Program-made: the position numbers and the translations under genes
From: Xanthomonas sp. DAR 35659
Lineage (GTDB): Bacteria; Pseudomonadota; Gammaproteobacteria; Xanthomonadales; Xanthomonadaceae
Length of the DNA: 64,000 bases
Direction: 5' to 3'
Assembly: GCF_041242975.1 (NCBI RefSeq)
Contig: NZ_CP162488.1
Span: 3,338,001 to 3,402,000, forward strand
The notes under the pieces: generated by a model
The model's input: the letters and a program-made list of their open reading frames with translations, nothing else
What the model was told of the DNA's origin: nothing
Databases searched by the model: none
Shown: piece after piece, positions 9,102-17,057 of the stretch
How positions within the stretch are numbered: the first letter of the stretch is position 1
Layout: every line of letters begins with the position of its first letter

Positions 9102-9503
9102 ATGTCGCCACGCCTCCGGTCCTGCCTGCTCGCCGCCGCCCTCGCCCTTCCCGTGGCCGCGACCGCGGCCGACACCGCTCCCGGGCCGTCGGACTACGCC
9201 GCGGCCAAGGCCCTGGCCGACCGCGACGAAGCCGCGTTGCCCGCCGCGCTGGCCGAGCGCCTGCAGGCGCTGCAGCGCGCCGCGCTGGACGAGGGCGTGG
9301 CCAGCTGCGCCACGCCGCGCCCGGACACCTCGCCGTTCGCCATCGTGGTCCAGCTCGGCGCCGACGGCAGCGTGGCCGCCAGCTGGCGCAACGGCACCAC
9401 CCCGCTGGCCCTGTGCCTGGAGCGGTTCCTGCGCCAGCGCCCGCTGCTGGCGCCGCCGCAGGCGCCGCTGTACCTGTCCTACGAGCTGTCGTTCACCAAG
9501 TGA
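9102..9503 (+). CDS. Small secreted protein of unknown function
   Basis: I do not recognise this 133-residue protein. It has a signal peptide (MSPRLRSCLLAAALALPVAA, cleavage probably after TAA). The mature part has two cysteines, in VASCATPRP and LALCLERFL, that could form a disulphide. The layout resembles TonB C-terminal-like periplasmic proteins (FAIVVQLGADGSVAASWRNG), but no TonB motif is clear. It sits 29 bases after the ABC exporter and is probably co-transcribed with it. The ATG at 9102 was preferred over a start inside the exporter gene because it begins the signal peptide. Confidence 0.75.
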   Translation: MSPRLRSCLLAAALALPVAATAADTAPGPSDYAAAKALADRDEAALPAALAERLQALQRAALDEGVASCATPRPDTSPFAIVVQLGADGSVAASWRNGTTPLALCLERFLRQRPLLAPPQAPLYLSYELSFTK

Positions 9504-9525
9504 CGCGTTCCGGGATGCACTGGCC

Positions 9526-9567
9526 CAAATGAGATTCCCTCTCATTTGAATCGGCATGGGGTAGAAT
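9526..9567 (+). promoter_or_regulatory. Fur-box-like palindrome and -10 element upstream of fpr
   Basis: A perfect 9-bp inverted repeat, CAAATGAGA and TCTCATTTG, spans 9526-9548 with a 5-base centre. It resembles the AATGAGAAT..ATTCTCATT form of Fur operators. A TAGAAT -10 candidate lies at 9562-9567, so the palindrome covers the expected -35 position and a bound protein would block the promoter. Binding by Fur or a related regulator is inferred. Confidence 0.6.
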
Positions 9568-9599
9568 GGCACCCGTTCCTTCCCCATCGCGATCACGGC

Positions 9600-10379
9600 A
9601 TGTCTTCCGCTTTTGGCCCCGAAACGGTGCTCGAAGTCCGTCACTGGACGGACGACTATTTCAGCTTCACCACCACCCGCAACGACGGCTTCCGCTTCGA
9701 CAACGGCCAGTTCGTGATGATCGGCCTGGAGACGGAGACGCGGCCGCTGCTGCGCGCCTATTCCATCGCCAGCGCCAACTGGGAAGAGCGGCTGGAGTTC
9801 TTCAGCATCAAGGTGCCGGACGGCCCGCTGACCTCGCGCCTGCAGCACATCAAGCCCGGCGATTCGGTACTGGTCGGCAAGAAGCCCACCGGCACGCTGC
9901 TGATCAGCGACCTGCATCCGGGCCGCCATCTGTACCTGCTGGGCACCGGCACCGGGCTGGCGCCGTGGCTGTCGGTGATCAAGGACCCGGAAACCTACGA
10001 GCGCTTCGACAAGGTGATCCTCACCCACGGCGTGCGCTTCGAGAAGGACCTGGCCTACCGCGACTATTTCGAGAACGAACTGCCGCAGCACGAGTTCCTC
10101 GGCGAGACCATCCGCGAGAAGCTGCTGTACTACCCGGCGGTGACCCGCGAGGACTTCCGCAACCGCGGCCGTCTCACCGAACTGATCGAAAGCGGCGAGA
10201 TGCAGCGCACCCTCGGCCTGCCGCCACTGAACCCGGAACACGACCGCGCGATGATCTGCGGCAGCCCGCAGATGCTGGCCGACCTGCGCCAGACCCTGGA
10301 CGCGCGCGGCTTCGTCGCCTCGCCGCGGATCGGTTCGCCGGGCCACTATGTGTTCGAGCGCGCGTTCGTCGAGAAGTGA
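9600..10379 (+). CDS. fpr: Ferredoxin--NADP reductase
   Basis: A 259-residue FAD/NADP reductase that moves electrons between NADPH and ferredoxin or flavodoxin and supports Fe-S and oxidative-stress functions. The FAD-binding motif RAYSIAS, the FSIKVPDGPLTSRLQHIKPG segment, the NADP-binding GTGTGLAPWLSVIKD and the C-terminal FERAFVEK ending are all visible and match the bacterial subclass. The start is the ATG at 9600, because an upstream in-frame codon lies inside the palindromic operator. It is a single-gene unit followed by a REP inverted pair, and regulation by the upstream palindrome is likely. Confidence 0.95.
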   Translation: MSSAFGPETVLEVRHWTDDYFSFTTTRNDGFRFDNGQFVMIGLETETRPLLRAYSIASANWEERLEFFSIKVPDGPLTSRLQHIKPGDSVLVGKKPTGTLLISDLHPGRHLYLLGTGTGLAPWLSVIKDPETYERFDKVILTHGVRFEKDLAYRDYFENELPQHEFLGETIREKLLYYPAVTREDFRNRGRLTELIESGEMQRTLGLPPLNPEHDRAMICGSPQMLADLRQTLDARGFVASPRIGSPGHYVFERAFVEK

Positions 10380-10421
10380 CGTAACACCAGGCGTGCGGCG
10401 TCGACCGCGGCGCGCGCCCCT

Positions 10422-10487
10422 GTAGGAGCGGCTTCAGCCGCGACACGCCCTACCCGTAGCGTCTGTCGCGGCTGAAGCCGCTCCTAC
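10422..10487. repeat. REP inverted pair between convergent fpr and glutathione peroxidase
   Basis: A REP core at 10422-10444 faces an inverted copy at 10465-10487 across 20 bases, giving a perfect 23-bp stem. It lies between two convergent genes and could serve as a two-way terminator or mRNA 3' stabiliser. Confidence 0.85.
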
Positions 10488-10510
10488 AGAAAAGCGGTCA
10501 TCGATCCGGC

Positions 10511-11002
10511 TCAGCCCAGCGCGCGCTCGATGTCCGCGGCCAGCGCTTCCGGCTTGTCGGTCGGCGCGAAGCGCGCCAGCACCTGGCCGTCGCGGCCGAT
10601 GAGGAACTTGCTGAAGTTCCACTTGATCGCGGCGATGCCGAGCAGCCCGGATTTCTGCTGCTTGAGCCAGCGCCACAGCGGATGCGCGCCGTCGCCGTTG
10701 ACCTGCACCTTGGCGAACATCGGGAAATCGACGTCGTAGCTGAGCGAACAGAACTGGCGGATCTCCGCGGCATCGCCCGGTTCCTGGTGGCCGAACTGGT
10801 CGCAGGGAAACCCCAGCACCACCAGCCCGCGCTCGCGATACCGCTGCCACAGCGCCTGCAGCCCGGCGTACTGCGGGGTGAAGCCGCACTTGGAGGCGAC
10901 GTTGACGATCAGCAGCACCTTGCCGGCGTAGTCGGCCAGCGGCTGCGGGTGGCCATCGAGGTCGGTGGCGGTGAAGGCGTAGGCGGTGGTCGGCGTGTCC
11001 AT
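10511..11002 (-). CDS. Glutathione peroxidase family protein
   Basis: A 163-residue thiol peroxidase of the glutathione peroxidase (BtuE-like) family that reduces peroxides with thioredoxin or glutathione. The peroxidatic Cys is in VNVASKCGFTPQY. The GFPCDQFGHQEPG motif contributes the second cysteine and the active-site Gln. IKWNFSKFLIGRDG carries the conserved Trp and Asn. It reads toward fpr and is separated from it by a REP pair. The start ATG at 11002 has SD-like bases (AGGAGA) just upstream on the minus strand. Confidence 0.94.
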   Translation of the reverse strand: MDTPTTAYAFTATDLDGHPQPLADYAGKVLLIVNVASKCGFTPQYAGLQALWQRYRERGLVVLGFPCDQFGHQEPGDAAEIRQFCSLSYDVDFPMFAKVQVNGDGAHPLWRWLKQQKSGLLGIAAIKWNFSKFLIGRDGQVLARFAPTDKPEALAADIERALG

Positions 11003-11334
11003 GGTTTCTCCTGGCGCGGCGCGCCACAGCGGCGTTGGTTCGATGCGATGCTACGCGGTGGCTGTGGGCGTCGCCAGCAGGCCGGACTCCACGCGCACGC
11101 CCGAGTCGCCCATGCCCGCGCGGGGCGACACGCCACGCCGCCAGCGCGACACCCGCGCAATCGCCTGCGCCAGCAGCCGTCCATGAGAGCGGACTGCATC
11201 AAGGTTCGCACCAAATACCGCAAAGCCCAGAGGAGCAAGCACCTATGCTGCAGCGCTCCCATGGCTTTCGTCACGGGCCACCCCTGCCTGCCTGAGGTAG
11301 CCTGGCCGATCACCATGATTGCGGATACCGCTTG
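11003..11334. other. Intergenic region between glutathione peroxidase and M3 peptidase
   Basis: This gap of about 330 bases holds divergent promoters for its two flanking genes. No gene, repeat or strong hairpin was seen. One moderately AT-richer stretch around 11200-11270 may carry promoter elements. Confidence 0.5.
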
Positions 11335-13536
11335 ATGACCACCCGCCTCGCCCTCGCGCTCGCCGCCACGCTCGGACTCGCCATGCCCGCCTACGCCAAC
11401 GCCGCCACGCCCGCTGCCTCGCAGGCGGCCACGCAGGCCAACCCGTTTTTCGCCGAAAGCCCGCTGCCGCTGCACTACCCGCAGTTCGACAAGATCAAGG
11501 ACAGCGACTTCGCCCCGGCCTTCGACGCCGGCATGGCGCAGCAACTGAAGGAAGTGGACGCGATCGCGAACCAGAAGGCCAAGCCGACCTTCGACAACAC
11601 CATCGTGGCGATGGAGAAGAGCGGCCAGGTGCTGGACCGCGCCACCACCGTGTTCTTCAACCTGGTCGGCGCCGACACCAACGACACGCGCAAGCAGCTG
11701 CAGGCCGAGTACTCGGGCAAGTTCGCCGCGCATCGCGACGCGATCTCGCTCAACGCCAAGCTGTTCGCGCGCATCCAGGCGCTGTACGCCACCCGCGACC
11801 AACTCGGCCTGGATGCGCAGAGCCTGCGCCTGGTCGAGAAGTACTACAGCGATTTCGTGCGCGACGGCGCCAAGCTCGGCGACGCCGACAAGGCCAAGCT
11901 CAAGGCGATGAACGCCGAGCTGGCCAAGCTCGGCACCCAGTTCAGCCAGAACGTGCTGGCCGAGGTGAACGCGTCGGCCGTGGTGGTGGACGACGTCAAG
12001 CAGCTCGACGGCCTGTCCGACGAACAGATCGCCGCGGCCGCCGAAGCGGCCAAGACGCGCAAGCTCGACGGCAAGTACGTGATCGCGCTGCTCAATACCA
12101 CCGGCCAGCCGCCACTGACCCAGCTCAAGGACCGCGCGCTGCGGCAGCGGATCTACGAAGCCTCGGTGTCGCGCGGCAGCCACGGCGGCCAGTACGACAA
12201 CACCGCGCTGGTGTCGCGGATCATGAGCCTGCGCGCCGAGCGCGCCAAGCTGCTGGGCTACCCGAACCACGCTGCGTACTCGCTGGAAGACCAGACCGCC
12301 AAGACCCCGGAAGCGGTCAATGCGATGCTCGGCAAGCTTGCCCCGGCCGCGGTCGCCAACGCCAAGCGCGAGGCCGCCGACCTGCAGGCGATGATCGACA
12401 AGGAGCAGAAGGCCGCCGGCAAGCCGAGCTTCAGGCTCGAAGCCTGGGACTGGGCCTACTACACCGAGAAGGTGCGCCAGGCCAAGTACGACTTCGACGA
12501 GTCCCAGCTCAAGCCGTATTTCGAGTTGAAGAACGTGCTGGAGAACGGCGTGTTCTACGCCGCCAACCAGGAGTACGGGCTGACCTTCAAGCAGCGCACC
12601 GACCTGCCCACCTACCGCGACGACCTGCTGGTGTACGACGTGTTCGACGCCGACGGCAGCCAGTTGGCGATCTTCATCGCCGACATGTACGCGCGCGAAT
12701 CTAAGCGCGGCGGCGCCTGGATGAATTCCTACGTGTCGCAGTCGGCGCTGACCGGCTACAAGCCGGTGGTCGCCAACCACCTCAACATTCCCAAGCCGCC
12801 GGCCGGACAGCCGACCCTGCTGACCTGGGACGAGGTCACCACCGCGTTCCACGAGTTCGGCCATGCGCTGCATGGCATGTTCTCCAACGTGAAGTACCCC
12901 TATTTCTCGGGCACCAGCGTGCCGCGCGACTTCGTCGAGTTCCCCTCGCAGGTCAACGAGATGTGGGCCGACAACCCGGCCATCCTCAAGCACTACGCCA
13001 AGCACTACCAGACCGGCGCGGCGATGCCGCAGGCGCTGCTGGACAAGGTCGTGGCCGCGGCCAAGTTCAACCAGGGCTTCGCCACCACCGAGTACCTGGG
13101 CGCGGCGATGCTGGACCAGCGCTGGCACCAGTTGGGCGCCGGGCAGGTGCCGGCGGCGGCCGGGGTGATGGACTTCGAGGCCAAGGCGCTGGCCGCCGAC
13201 GGCATCGCCTACCCGCCGGTGCCGCCGCGCTACCGCACGCCGTACTTCAGCCACATCATGGGCGGCTACGCGGCCGGCTATTACGCCTACATCTGGTCCG
13301 AAGTGCTGGACGCCAACACCCAGCAGTGGTTCAAGCAGCATGGCGGATTGAGCCGCGCCAACGGCGACCGCTTCCGCCAGACCCTGCTCTCGCGCGGCGG
13401 CAGCGTCGATGCGATGCAGCTGTTCCAGGACTTCGCCGGGCATGCGCCGAAGATCGAGCCGTTGCTGGAGAAGCGCGGCCTCACCCCGAGTGGCGGCGAC
13501 GGCGCCACGCCGCAGGCGCCGGCCGGCAAGGACTGA
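11335..13536 (+). CDS. dcp: Secreted M3-family oligopeptidase / peptidyl-dipeptidase (Dcp-like)
   Basis: A 733-residue zinc metallopeptidase of family M3 that cleaves short peptides, probably releasing C-terminal dipeptides. It starts with a signal peptide (MTTRLALALAATLGLAMPAYANA), so it acts in the periplasm or outside, unlike cytosolic Dcp. The zinc motif is HEFGH in TTAFHEFGHALHGMF, with the third ligand region in FVEFPSQVNEMW. The C-terminal PYFSHIMGGYAAGYYAYIW segment is typical. The ATG at 11335 is preferred over the adjacent TTG. A strong hairpin follows the gene. Confidence 0.94.
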   Translation: MTTRLALALAATLGLAMPAYANAATPAASQAATQANPFFAESPLPLHYPQFDKIKDSDFAPAFDAGMAQQLKEVDAIANQKAKPTFDNTIVAMEKSGQVLDRATTVFFNLVGADTNDTRKQLQAEYSGKFAAHRDAISLNAKLFARIQALYATRDQLGLDAQSLRLVEKYYSDFVRDGAKLGDADKAKLKAMNAELAKLGTQFSQNVLAEVNASAVVVDDVKQLDGLSDEQIAAAAEAAKTRKLDGKYVIALLNTTGQPPLTQLKDRALRQRIYEASVSRGSHGGQYDNTALVSRIMSLRAERAKLLGYPNHAAYSLEDQTAKTPEAVNAMLGKLAPAAVANAKREAADLQAMIDKEQKAAGKPSFRLEAWDWAYYTEKVRQAKYDFDESQLKPYFELKNVLENGVFYAANQEYGLTFKQRTDLPTYRDDLLVYDVFDADGSQLAIFIADMYARESKRGGAWMNSYVSQSALTGYKPVVANHLNIPKPPAGQPTLLTWDEVTTAFHEFGHALHGMFSNVKYPYFSGTSVPRDFVEFPSQVNEMWADNPAILKHYAKHYQTGAAMPQALLDKVVAAAKFNQGFATTEYLGAAMLDQRWHQLGAGQVPAAAGVMDFEAKALAADGIAYPPVPPRYRTPYFSHIMGGYAAGYYAYIWSEVLDANTQQWFKQHGGLSRANGDRFRQTLLSRGGSVDAMQLFQDFAGHAPKIEPLLEKRGLTPSGGDGATPQAPAGKD

Positions 13537-13557
13537 TCCACCGCAAGCGCACACGCA

Positions 13558-13586
13558 GACGCCGTCCGCACCGCGGGCGGCGTCTT
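13558..13586 (+). terminator. Rho-independent-type hairpin after the M3 peptidase gene
   Basis: A 12-bp stem (13558-13569 with 13573-13584, one G-U pair) with an ACC loop is followed by TTCGTT. It lies 21 bases after the stop codon. Confidence 0.65.
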
Positions 13587-13656
13587 CGTTCGCGCGACCG
13601 CGTGGACGACGCCACGCACCCGGGTGCGCGGCGCGCGACAGTGCTGGCCGACGCCG

Positions 13657-14154
13657 TCAGCCGGGGCCGTCGATGCCGGCGAGCATCTTCTTGAGCAGCG
13701 TTTCCAGCTGCACCTGCTCGGCCTCGTCCAGGGCGGCGGTCTCTTCTTCCAGGAACCCGCACACCGCCGGCAGCATGCCTTCGATCAACGCGATCCCGGC
13801 CGGTTGCAGGGTCAGCGTGATCTTGCGCCGGTCGTCTGGACTGGCCGACCGCAGCAGCAGGCCCTTGCTGCACAGGCTGTCGGTCAGACGGGTGATGTTG
13901 GCCGGCTTCTCGCCCGCCGCCTCGGCCACTTCGGTCGGCGTGATGGACTGCCCGGGCGTGCCATACAGCATCATCAGGATCTCGTACTCCGGCGGGCTGA
14001 GGCCGTGCGCCTTGAGCAATCCGCAGGCATTGGCGTGGATGCGCTTGTACAGATGCTTGACGAGCCGCACCAGCACCGCCGGCTCGCGCGGGAAGGCGGG
14101 GTAGCGCTCACAGGTGAAGGCCACACGCCGCTCGGTCTGATCAAAACTTCCCAT
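13657..14154 (-). CDS. MarR-family transcriptional regulator
   Basis: A 165-residue winged-helix regulator. The DNA-binding part reads LSPPEYEILMMLYGTPGQ, then TPTEVAEAAGEKPANITRLTDSL and the wing SPDDRRKITLTLQPAG. C-terminal helices (about 120-165) would form the dimer interface. Cysteines are present near the N-terminus (TCERYP) and in the N-terminal helix (NACGLL), so redox sensing is possible but unproven. There is no efflux or peroxidase gene directly beside it, so its target cannot be named. It is convergent with the M3 peptidase gene. Confidence 0.92.
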   Translation of the reverse strand: MGSFDQTERRVAFTCERYPAFPREPAVLVRLVKHLYKRIHANACGLLKAHGLSPPEYEILMMLYGTPGQSITPTEVAEAAGEKPANITRLTDSLCSKGLLLRSASPDDRRKITLTLQPAGIALIEGMLPAVCGFLEEETAALDEAEQVQLETLLKKMLAGIDGPG

Positions 14155-14622
14155 GGGGGGAATGCATCGCAGGTCGGGGGTCGGGCCGCCAATGCTACCG
14201 GTTGCCGTGCGGCAGCGAGCATCGGGGTCGCGCCCAGCGCGGCGCGCGGTTTCCGTTCGTACACCTTCGTCCGACCGCCACGCCTGCCATCGCCACGCGT
14301 GGCGGCAGCGAGGCGGTCAGCGACTTGCCAAGTGGAAACGCCCAAAGTGCCTGACGTGCGCGGCGTAGCACTGCGCATCCGGCCGCGGCTGCCGCGCTTC
14401 GGCAGCGTGCCAGCGGCATCTCCGACGCCTGCGCATTGCGTCAACTGTCCGGACAGCCGAATCCAGACGCAGCACTCTCCGCCGACACCAACACGGCACC
14501 CGACAGCGCGGATCGCGCACCTGCGTTGCCGCATGCGCGCTCATCGCCAAATCCACCTGAGTGCCGCCGAATCAGGCACCCGCAGGATGCTGCCGCAAGC
14601 AAAGCCGCCTGCGGCAACTCCG
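14155..14622. other. Intergenic region upstream of the MarR gene
   Basis: These 468 bases between two minus-strand genes should include the MarR promoter next to 14155. No open frame with convincing protein features, no REP and no clear terminator was found. Confidence 0.45.
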
Positions 14623-15492
14623 CTACGCGGCGAACAGCGCCGCGTATTCCGGCGCCACCAGCCCGCGCAAGACGCTGGCCGGCACGTCCACCGACTGCGT
14701 GCCGTCGGAATACGGCCCCACCTGGTACGGTGGGAACACGAAACGCAACGCCACGATCTTGCCGGCGGCGTCGACCAGGGGCTGGAACTGGCGGAAGTTC
14801 TCCGCGCGCGGCTCGGTGCCCTCGGCGATCATCTTGTCGGCGCTGCGCACCTGCGCGTCGCGGTCCTCCGGCGGCACCTGCTCGGCATCCAGGCGCGTCT
14901 GCACGGTCTGCCGCAACTGCGTGGCGACGTAGTCGGCCACCTGCGTCCACGCCTTGGGATCGGGGATCAGCGTCTCGGCGGTGAGCATGCGCTGCTGCTG
15001 CGGCAACCACACGAAGCGCGCCACCAGCGGTTCGCCATGGGCGCCGCCGGTGTAGCGGCTGCCGTCGGCGGCCACCGCCACCAGATCCGGCCGTTCCAGC
15101 AGCATCTCGAACTGCAGCGACAACTCGTAGGGCGCGCGCGGACGATCGTTGCCGAGGCCGCCCACCGCTTCCATCAACTCGCTGCGCGCGGCCTGCGCGT
15201 AGCGGCCGGCCGCCTCGGCCAGGCCCGGATAGCGGTTGATCGCCGGCGGGAAGGTGATGCCGACCACGTAGCTGGGGCTGTGTTCGATCACGTCCTTCAG
15301 CTCCACCGGTGCGGCCGCGACCGGCTCCGCCGGCGCGTTCGGCGCAGCGGCCGGCGGCGCCTGCGCCGGTTCGGCGGCGGGCGTGGCCGCCTCGCGCTTG
15401 CACCCGGCCACTGCCAACGCCGTCGCCAACGCCAGCGCGGTCCATCGCCAGCGCCCGTTCGATCCCGCCTGTGCCCTGTCCCTCACGTCCAC
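14623..15492 (-). CDS. DUF3298/DUF4163-like lipoprotein
   Basis: A 289-residue predicted lipoprotein. The N-terminal signal ends in the lipobox LAVAGC, giving lipidation at that Cys. An Ala/Pro-rich linker of about 30 residues leads to a domain like DUF4163-DUF3298/RsiV (VVGITFPPAINRYPGLAEAA; YTGGAHGEPLVARFVW; a C-terminal FPPYQVGPYSDGTQSVDVP). The GAHG and PYQVGPYSDG motifs are typical of this periplasmic family, whose biochemical role is mostly unknown. The start used is the GTG at 15492; a GTG six bases further in is possible. Confidence 0.85.
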   Translation of the reverse strand: MDVRDRAQAGSNGRWRWTALALATALAVAGCKREAATPAAEPAQAPPAAAPNAPAEPVAAAPVELKDVIEHSPSYVVGITFPPAINRYPGLAEAAGRYAQAARSELMEAVGGLGNDRPRAPYELSLQFEMLLERPDLVAVAADGSRYTGGAHGEPLVARFVWLPQQQRMLTAETLIPDPKAWTQVADYVATQLRQTVQTRLDAEQVPPEDRDAQVRSADKMIAEGTEPRAENFRQFQPLVDAAGKIVALRFVFPPYQVGPYSDGTQSVDVPASVLRGLVAPEYAALFAA

Positions 15493-15553
15493 TGCCCCTG
15501 TGTCCTGCTGTTGTGTGATGACGAATTATCGCGCCGACGCCGCGCCGGCGCAC

Positions 15554-15841
15554 TCAGCCGAGCAGATCGGCGTACTCGGGATGGCGCTGCAGGAACAGCG
15601 CCGCATACGCGCAGGCCGGGACCACTGTCATTCCCTGCGCCCGCGCATACTGCAATGCCGCCGTTACCAACCCCGCCGCCAGCCCGCGGCCGCCGATCGC
15701 GGTCGGCACGCCGGTATGGGTGATGACCAGGCGCCCGTCCTGCACCAGGTAGTCCAGTTCGGCCTCGTGCCCCTCCTGCTGCAGGGTGAAACGCTGCCGC
15801 TGCGGGTCGTGCGCGATCGGCGGAGGGGAGGCAGCGTGCAT
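15554..15841 (-). CDS. Small GNAT-like N-acetyltransferase (YidJ/GTLF type)
   Basis: A 95-residue protein of the short GNAT-like family with a single acetyl-CoA-binding core. Visible elements are FTLQQEGHEAELDYLVQDG, the ITHTGVPTAIGGRGLAAGLV pyrophosphate-binding loop, and the ending VVPACAYAALFLQRHPEYADLL. The catalytic Cys of this family is within PACAYA. The acceptor substrate is unknown. It lies 61 bases upstream of the lipoprotein gene on the same strand and may be co-transcribed with it. Confidence 0.9.
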   Translation of the reverse strand: MHAASPPPIAHDPQRQRFTLQQEGHEAELDYLVQDGRLVITHTGVPTAIGGRGLAAGLVTAALQYARAQGMTVVPACAYAALFLQRHPEYADLLG

Positions 15842-16121
15842 GACCAGACTCGTGCGGCGTGAGGCTGCAGTGTGGCCGCGCGCGCGCGGCGGGAATGTGA
15901 AGCCACGCGCCGCGCCGCGTCACCCACGGCCGACGCAGCGCGTCACTTCCCGTCCGCCGCCGACCTGGCGAACGGCGGCCGCGCCGCGTGCGGCTCCGCA
16001 CGCAGGCGCCCCATCGCTAAAGTTGCGCCGCCTGCGGCCGCTACCAGCGTGCGGCGGAGCGGAAACCTGGCATACGGCTTGCGAAGTCCGTCACGCTGCG
16101 AACGAACAGGGGCAATGACGC

Positions 16122-16322
16122 ATGAGCGAACACGAAGGAATCCATGGCGACCACGATGCGTCGTTGCTGGAAGGCCTGTACCAACTGGTGGTCAGCGGCC
16201 ACACCCAGGGCTGGGAATTCGAGCAGCTCAACAGCGAGGTCTACGACCGTCTGAAGCAGACCTACGCGCAGCTGGCCATCGGCAGCGCGCAGGTGCAGTT
16301 GCGCGGCCAAGAGGTCTCCTGA
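16122..16322 (+). CDS. Short conserved-looking hypothetical protein
   Basis: A 66-residue protein that I do not recognise. It is hydrophilic with acidic and His residues near the start (MSEHEGIHGDHDASLLEGLY) and no signal or membrane segment. Codon use fits the neighbours (GC-ending third positions). No strong Shine-Dalgarno was seen. It stands alone between two minus-strand genes, so it is its own transcription unit. Confidence 0.6.
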   Translation: MSEHEGIHGDHDASLLEGLYQLVVSGHTQGWEFEQLNSEVYDRLKQTYAQLAIGSAQVQLRGQEVS

Positions 16323-16413
16323 CCTCCGCGCGCCGCGCATCGGCCGCACCGCGCGGCCAAGGAAGACTGCCGACGGGCGCCAGGAGCGCCCGTCGCCGCG
16401 AAGCGGGCGCCCG

Positions 16414-17049
16414 TCAGTCGCGGCCGAAGCGCGGCTGCGCCAACTGGCTCAGGAAGTGCTGCAGCACCGACGGCTCCATGATCAGCAGGAACATCACGCC
16501 GAACGCGGCCCCGGCCAGGTGCGCGCTGTGGTTGACGTTGTCGCCGCCACGGCGGTCCATCCAGATGCTGTAGCCGACGTAGAACACGGCGTACAGGATC
16601 GCGGGGATCGGGATCGGGATGAAGAAGAAATAGATCCCGGTCCACGGCGCCATCAGGATGTAGGCGAACAGCACCGCCGACACCGCGCCGGACGCGCCCA
16701 GGCTCATGTAGTTCGGGTTCTTCTGGTTCTTCAGGTAGCTGGGCAGGATCGAGACCACCAGCGCCGCCAGGTAGAACAGCGGATACACCAGCAGGCTGCC
16801 GGTCACCCGCTCCATCAGCCGCTCGATCGGGCCGCCGAAGAAGTACAGCGTGATCATGTTGAACAGCAGGTGCGGGAAATCGGCGTGGATGAAGCCGTAG
16901 GTCACCAGGCGATCGTATTGCCGGTGCCGGTCGATCGCCGGCGGCCACAGGATCAGCCGGTCGAGCAGGCCGCGGTTGTTGAACGCGGCCCACGACACCA
17001 GCACGGTGAGCACGATCAGGACCAGATTGACGGGGGTGACGGACGGCAT
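16414..17049 (-). CDS. Rhomboid-family intramembrane serine protease
   Basis: A 211-residue polytopic membrane protein with about six transmembrane helices. The catalytic Ser is in SLGASGAVSAVLF and the catalytic His in NHSAHLAGAAFG; the H..N motif of the second helix region appears as HADFPHLLFNMITLYFFGG. It would cut membrane proteins within the bilayer. The start ATG at 17049 begins a hydrophobic N-terminus (MPSVTPVNLVLIVLTVLVSW). It lies 8 bases downstream of the POT transporter gene, so the two are probably an operon, though no functional link is known. Confidence 0.93.
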   Translation of the reverse strand: MPSVTPVNLVLIVLTVLVSWAAFNNRGLLDRLILWPPAIDRHRQYDRLVTYGFIHADFPHLLFNMITLYFFGGPIERLMERVTGSLLVYPLFYLAALVVSILPSYLKNQKNPNYMSLGASGAVSAVLFAYILMAPWTGIYFFFIPIPIPAILYAVFYVGYSIWMDRRGGDNVNHSAHLAGAAFGVMFLLIMEPSVLQHFLSQLAQPRFGRD

Positions 17050-17057
17050 GCGGGGCC

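Noticed and set aside
14155..14622. A possible gene upstream of the MarR regulator
   Set aside because: All frames are low-complexity Arg/Ala translations, and codon-position GC bias typical of real genes here is absent.
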